Positions 59,395 through 62,853 of a stretch of 62,853 nt of DNA are shown piece by piece. The notes beneath the pieces were generated by a model. The model searched no databases and was not told where the DNA came from. It worked only from the letters and a program-made list of their open reading frames with translations. Numbering within the stretch: the stretch's first letter is position 1; the number at the start of each line of letters is the position of its first letter. The translations under genes and the position numbers were made by a program. This DNA comes from Prevotella sp. (GTDB lineage Bacteria; Bacteroidota; Bacteroidia; Bacteroidales; Bacteroidaceae). The stretch covers positions 1-62,853 of the forward strand of contig JAFPWS010000061.1 in the NCBI GenBank assembly GCA_017412705.1, read 5' to 3'.

Positions 59395-60885
59395 ATGACA
59401 AGTTCACTGAAAGTTATCCTTTGGGGAGAAGAGATAGGCCGTTTGGCATGGGATGAGCGCAGGAGGCTGGCTTATTTCATGTATAACCCTGAGTGGATCA
59501 AGAGAGGATTGAATATTTCTCCCCTGGTTGCACCTATCGATGGAGCACGAGGACTTGCGCCTGTTTGGGGTGAGGATGCCAAGATATACCAGAAGCTTCC
59601 GGCATTCGTTGCAGACTCTTTGCCTGATGCCTGGGGTAATCAGCTCTTCGATTTGTGGCGACAACAGAACCATCTGGCCAATGCCGACATCACGCCTTTG
59701 GATAAACTCTCGTTCATTGGCAAGCGAGGTATGGGAGCCTTGGAGTTCCAACCTGAGTTCTCCCGTGAACACAAGGCTCAGAAGATTGACATGAAATCAT
59801 TGGCAGACTTGGCTGAGCGTATCTATACGGAGAGGGAACAGGCTCGTATCATGCCCGACGAGAGCATCACCATGCAGTCGTTGCTGACTGTCGGCACCTC
59901 TGCAGGTGGCCGTCAGCCCAAGGCCATCATTGCCATCAACCGAAAGACAGGCGAGATTCGCAGTGGGCAGATATCTGGTTTGAAGAACTATGACTACTGT
60001 CTGCTGAAGTTCGGCAATACACAGTATAGCTCTGCAGAACTGGAGATGGCCTACTATGAACTTGCTACGATGTCAGGAATCCGCATGATGCCGTCGGAGC
60101 TATATCCTGTTGATGGTAACAACCATTTCGTCACCAAGCGTTTTGATCGTGACGGTGAGAGGAAGATTTACACCCAGACACTTGCTGCCATCAGTCCAGA
60201 TGCTGACAGCTATGAGCAACTGATAGCCGTTTGCCGTAAGCTCCATCTTCCAGAATCCGACTGCCAGGAGGTGTTCCGCAGGATGGTCTTTAACATTCTG
60301 GCCAACAATACCGATGATCACAACAAGAATTTCTCGTTCATCATGGACGAGGATGGCAGTTGGCGACTGTCATCTGCCTATGATATCACCTATATTATAG
60401 ATAATGGTGGCTTCCTACCTAATGAGGATCACTGCCTTTACATCCGAACCAAACTACGTAATATCACTCGTGAGGATGCTATCCAGTTTGCACGTGACAA
60501 TGGTATTCGCCGTCCTGATGCTATCATCCGTGAAGTGGTGGCGGCATTGAAGCAGTTCAGAGCTATTGCCACGAAATACGGTGTGTCAGAGCAATGGACG
60601 GGTAGGGTTGAGACTACTATCATTGACCACCTAAAAGCATGGGGTGAATGGCAGAAAGATGCAGCGATTCCAGAACTGACTGTCAACGGCCATTTGGTTT
60701 CCAATATCCGTATGGAGCAGGCATACAAAGGTAACTACCACTTGCTTGCTGAAATCGATGGGAAGGAACGTAAGTTCGTTATCGGCAAAAACAAGGAGGA
60801 GTTTGCGCTGATTGAGAAGACTGGCATAGCCAACCTTACTCCAGAACAGTTGCAAGCAATGACAGAGAAATACTTTTTCTCTTGA
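59395..60885 (+). CDS. HipA family Ser/Thr kinase toxin
   Basis: A 496-residue HipA-like toxin. LTVGTSAGGRQPKAII is the Gly-rich loop with the regulatory Ser, FVTKRFDRDGERK the segment after beta-strands, NILANNTDDHNKNFSF the catalytic Asp motif, and LSSAYDITY the metal-binding DxD-like region, so the kinase core is complete. HipA enzymes phosphorylate tRNA synthetases (for example GltX) and stop growth. The C-terminal 100 residues exceed classical E. coli HipA (440 residues). The TSUP gene starts 4 bp after its stop. Confidence 0.9.
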   Translation: MTSSLKVILWGEEIGRLAWDERRRLAYFMYNPEWIKRGLNISPLVAPIDGARGLAPVWGEDAKIYQKLPAFVADSLPDAWGNQLFDLWRQQNHLANADITPLDKLSFIGKRGMGALEFQPEFSREHKAQKIDMKSLADLAERIYTEREQARIMPDESITMQSLLTVGTSAGGRQPKAIIAINRKTGEIRSGQISGLKNYDYCLLKFGNTQYSSAELEMAYYELATMSGIRMMPSELYPVDGNNHFVTKRFDRDGERKIYTQTLAAISPDADSYEQLIAVCRKLHLPESDCQEVFRRMVFNILANNTDDHNKNFSFIMDEDGSWRLSSAYDITYIIDNGGFLPNEDHCLYIRTKLRNITREDAIQFARDNGIRRPDAIIREVVAALKQFRAIATKYGVSEQWTGRVETTIIDHLKAWGEWQKDAAIPELTVNGHLVSNIRMEQAYKGNYHLLAEIDGKERKFVIGKNKEEFALIEKTGIANLTPEQLQAMTEKYFFS

Positions 60886-60889
60886 CTGA

Positions 60890-61624
60890 ATGACGATGAG
60901 TAGCCTTGTTATAGCCATATTCCTGTTAAGCATTGGGGCCAGTTTCGTGCAGCGCACAACAGGCTTCGGCTTTGGCATCTTCATCATGACGATGCTGCCG
61001 TTCTTCCTGCCGACATACGGAGAAGCTACAACTCTCTCAGGACTTCTTGCCATCACAACCTCCGTTGTTATTGTATGGCGAATGAGGAACTATGTCACTG
61101 GGAAACGACTTTTGCCGATACTGCTGACGTTTATTGTTATCTCGACGATAGCCATCTTTGCCTTGACTCGTATTGAAGACCATATCTTGAAGCGTATTCT
61201 GGGCGTAGCATTGATAGTTATCAGCATCTATTTTGCATTGTTCAGCCAGAAAATCAAACTGCCGACAACTAAGAAGGTGCAGGTAGGGGCTGGTACGCTC
61301 AGCGGTCTGATGGGTGGATTCTTTGGGATGCAGGGCCCGCCAGCTGTGCTATACTTCATCCAGTCGGAACCCACCAAGGAGCACTACATGGCAATGGCAC
61401 AGACCTACTTTCTGATTGGCAATGTGATGATGACCTTCGTTCGTGCCTATAACGGCTTCTTCACCACGACCGTCCTAACTGATTACTGCATCGGACTTGG
61501 CGGGGTCATCATTGGCACAACCCTTGGAGCCTACGTCTTCAAGCGCATTCCCAACCGCGTTTTCCGATACATCGTTTATGCGTATATCGGAATCAGTGGC
61601 GTTATTATTCTAATGACAAATTGA
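60890..61624 (+). CDS. TSUP-family (TauE/SafE) membrane permease, copy B
   Basis: A 244-residue, roughly eight-helix protein with the same paired motifs as copy A at 11128. By eye about 23 residues differ. It starts 4 bp after hipA with no promoter seen, so it is transcribed from there, and its stop is 1 bp from the YgjP-like gene. The alternative start is two codons downstream (MSSLVIAIF). Confidence 0.85.
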   Translation: MTMSSLVIAIFLLSIGASFVQRTTGFGFGIFIMTMLPFFLPTYGEATTLSGLLAITTSVVIVWRMRNYVTGKRLLPILLTFIVISTIAIFALTRIEDHILKRILGVALIVISIYFALFSQKIKLPTTKKVQVGAGTLSGLMGGFFGMQGPPAVLYFIQSEPTKEHYMAMAQTYFLIGNVMMTFVRAYNGFFTTTVLTDYCIGLGGVIIGTTLGAYVFKRIPNRVFRYIVYAYIGISGVIILMTN

Positions 61625-61625
61625 A

Positions 61626-62195
61626 ATGGCAATACAGGTAACATATAGAAGAACCAGAAGACTGTCAATGCGCATTGTGAAGAATGGTGATGTGCATGTG
61701 TCGGCACCCATCGGGATGCCTAAGTCTGAGGTAGAACGGTTTATTGAGGAACACCGTGATTGGATAACTGAGGCACGGAAGAAAACCCTTGAAAACCAGA
61801 AACGACGGGCTGCATTCTACAATCAGCTGCCGCTAAGGACTAGAGAACAGGCCGATGATGCCCTACGGCGATTGAAAACCCTGATAGAACCGATGGTGGA
61901 GCGTCACTCCAAGGAGATGGGTGTGAAGCCTTCTGTGGTCTATTACAAAGCGATGATCTCCAGATGGGGTATTTGCAACGTCAAGGACAAGTCCATCTGC
62001 TTCTCTGCCTACGTGCTGCTGTTGCCGGAATGGTGCGTCGAGCATGTGGTGGTTCACGAACTATGCCATCTGCTGGAACCCAGCCACAATGCACGTTTCC
62101 ATGCGCTGATGGATAAGTTCTTCCCTCGTTGGAAGGAAGCTCGCAAAGAGACACGGCAAATCTGTAAAATGGAGGAGGATGACGAAGATGATTGA
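61626..62195 (+). CDS. YgjP-like zinc metallopeptidase domain protein, copy B
   Basis: A 189-residue paralogue of the protein at 1519-2064; both begin MAIQVTYRRT and both have VVHELCHLLEPSHN (HELCH zinc site). The two are roughly 70% identical by eye; this one ends in an acidic tail (MEEDDEDD). It lies between TSUP and GNAT genes, overlapping the latter. The substrate is unknown. Confidence 0.87.
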   Translation: MAIQVTYRRTRRLSMRIVKNGDVHVSAPIGMPKSEVERFIEEHRDWITEARKKTLENQKRRAAFYNQLPLRTREQADDALRRLKTLIEPMVERHSKEMGVKPSVVYYKAMISRWGICNVKDKSICFSAYVLLLPEWCVEHVVVHELCHLLEPSHNARFHALMDKFFPRWKEARKETRQICKMEEDDEDD

Positions 62196-62751
62196 TATTA
62201 GAGAAGCGACAAAGTCACAAGCGGCAGATATAGCACGTCTGGTTATGATGGCCATGACAGATGACTGTTGCCTGCATTTCTGTGGAGTAGGGTATGGCCT
62301 GGAGGACTTTTATAAAATGATGGTCTCGTTAGTTGAGCGCGAGGATTCGCAGTACAGCTACAGGAATACTCTGGTAGCAATAGCTGATGAAAAGGTTGTA
62401 GGAATTGCCGTCAGTTATGATGGCAGCAAACTGCATGAGCTTCGCCAGGCATTCATTCAAGCCGCCAAGGAATACATCGGTAAGGATCATTCCGGCATGG
62501 ATGATGAGACACAGGCAGGTGAACTCTACCTTGATTCATTGGCCGTATTACCAAGGTATCGTCGTCAAGGTATAGCCCAGCGTCTTCTGGAAGCCACTAA
62601 GGAAAAAGCCGAAAAGATGGGACTGCCTTGTGTTGGACTGTTGGTGGATAAGGGCAACCCTGCTGGCGAGGCACTATATGCCTCTGTAGGATTCCGATAT
62701 GCAAATGATAGTTGGTGGGGAGGCCATCCCATGAAACATTTAGTGTTATAG
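62188..62751 (+). CDS. GNAT family N-acetyltransferase
   Basis: A 187-residue GNAT protein. LYLDSLAVLPRYRRQGIAQR is the acetyl-CoA binding region, followed by LVDKGNPAGEALYASVGF. I chose ATG at 62188, since the GGAGG at 62170-62176 lies at good distance from it; the ATG at 62179 is too close. It overlaps the end of the YgjP-like gene. The target is unknown. Confidence 0.88.
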   Translation: MIDIREATKSQAADIARLVMMAMTDDCCLHFCGVGYGLEDFYKMMVSLVEREDSQYSYRNTLVAIADEKVVGIAVSYDGSKLHELRQAFIQAAKEYIGKDHSGMDDETQAGELYLDSLAVLPRYRRQGIAQRLLEATKEKAEKMGLPCVGLLVDKGNPAGEALYASVGFRYANDSWWGGHPMKHLVL

Positions 62752-62764
62752 TTAAGAAAATAAA

Positions 62765-62792
62765 GTCCGTGCCATTCTTTCGTGACACGGAC
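62765..62792. terminator. Hairpin between convergent genes
   Basis: The stem GTCCGTG/CACGGAC has a 14-base loop. On the minus strand it is followed by TTTATTTT, so it suits the gene entering from the right; it may also serve the GNAT gene. Confidence 0.55.
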
Positions 62793-62802
62793 GTTACCAA
62801 TC

Positions 62803-62853
62803 TTACAATCCTTTTACCCAAGTCTCTAATTCCTTCTTGCTTGTTCGGTTCAG
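62803..62853 (-). CDS. C-terminal end of a gene entering from the right
   Basis: The minus strand reads LNRTSKKELETWVKGL and a TAA stop at 62803-62805. The frame is open to the window edge, and the hairpin after it supports a real gene end. Too short to identify. Confidence 0.45.
   Translation of the reverse strand: MNRTSKKELETWVKGL

Overview
The window looks like a chromosomal segment of a Bacteroidales species, most likely Prevotellaceae (Prevotella/Segatella type). The basis is the many Bacteroidota promoter boxes of the form TAnnTTTG, lipoproteins with short lipoboxes, an outer-membrane beta-barrel receptor, M13, U32 and GH3 genes of Bacteroidales type, and VirE_N/VapE and ORF6N proteins. 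No rRNA or tRNA gene was recognised. All calls are read by eye from sequence; no search was run.

Layout. 1-2.4 kb: possible end of an IS21-like insertion sequence, then a leftward group (ORF6N protein, HTH regulator, YgjP-like metallopeptidase, MGMT-type alkyltransferase). 2.5-7 kb: a membrane LytTR regulator divergent from a LiaF-like protein, an outer-membrane beta-barrel protein and a GNAT. 7-14 kb: accessory DNA with a 414-bp inverted-repeat structure, a thioredoxin-fold protein, a DUF4160/DUF2442 pair with a frameshift, a TSUP transporter lying between two truncated genes, an MBL-fold hydrolase and a lipoprotein. 14-21 kb: divergent NAD-dependent DNA ligase, ABC-F ATPase, M13 peptidase.

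21-33 kb: a tight rightward operon. Its first five genes encode a tandem zinc-ribbon protein, a membrane Ser/Thr kinase, a zinc-ribbon protein with four AAA+ (CbxX/CfqX-type) modules, a zinc-ribbon FHA protein and a PP2C phosphatase. It continues through metA, a U32 peptidase and a membrane zinc-ribbon protein. I know of no described system with this composition, and it is the main candidate for a new system. 33-42 kb: hisGDC with an MFS gene, an MltF-like lytic transglycosylase, a GH3 lipoprotein and a DUF362 protein.

42.4-54.5 kb: accessory and defence region. A VirE_N/VapE-type protein is bracketed by oppositely oriented arrays of 22-bp repeats, with an imperfect inverted repeat on the promoter side; the structure at 7 kb is a gene-less relative. 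Then come a PARIS/OLD-like AAA ATPase plus DUF3226 pair, an AT-rich DUF4062 protein, a nuclease-helicase (DUF2075) overlapping a NUDIX gene, a Fic protein, a DUF2357 (McrC-like) nuclease without its McrB partner, and a vsr relic. 54.6-62.8 kb: OhrR-like regulator and glutathione peroxidase with three operator-like palindromes, guanine deaminase, an SDR, a hipBA pair, and a second TSUP plus YgjP pair followed by a GNAT. The two TSUP copies are about nine-tenths identical.
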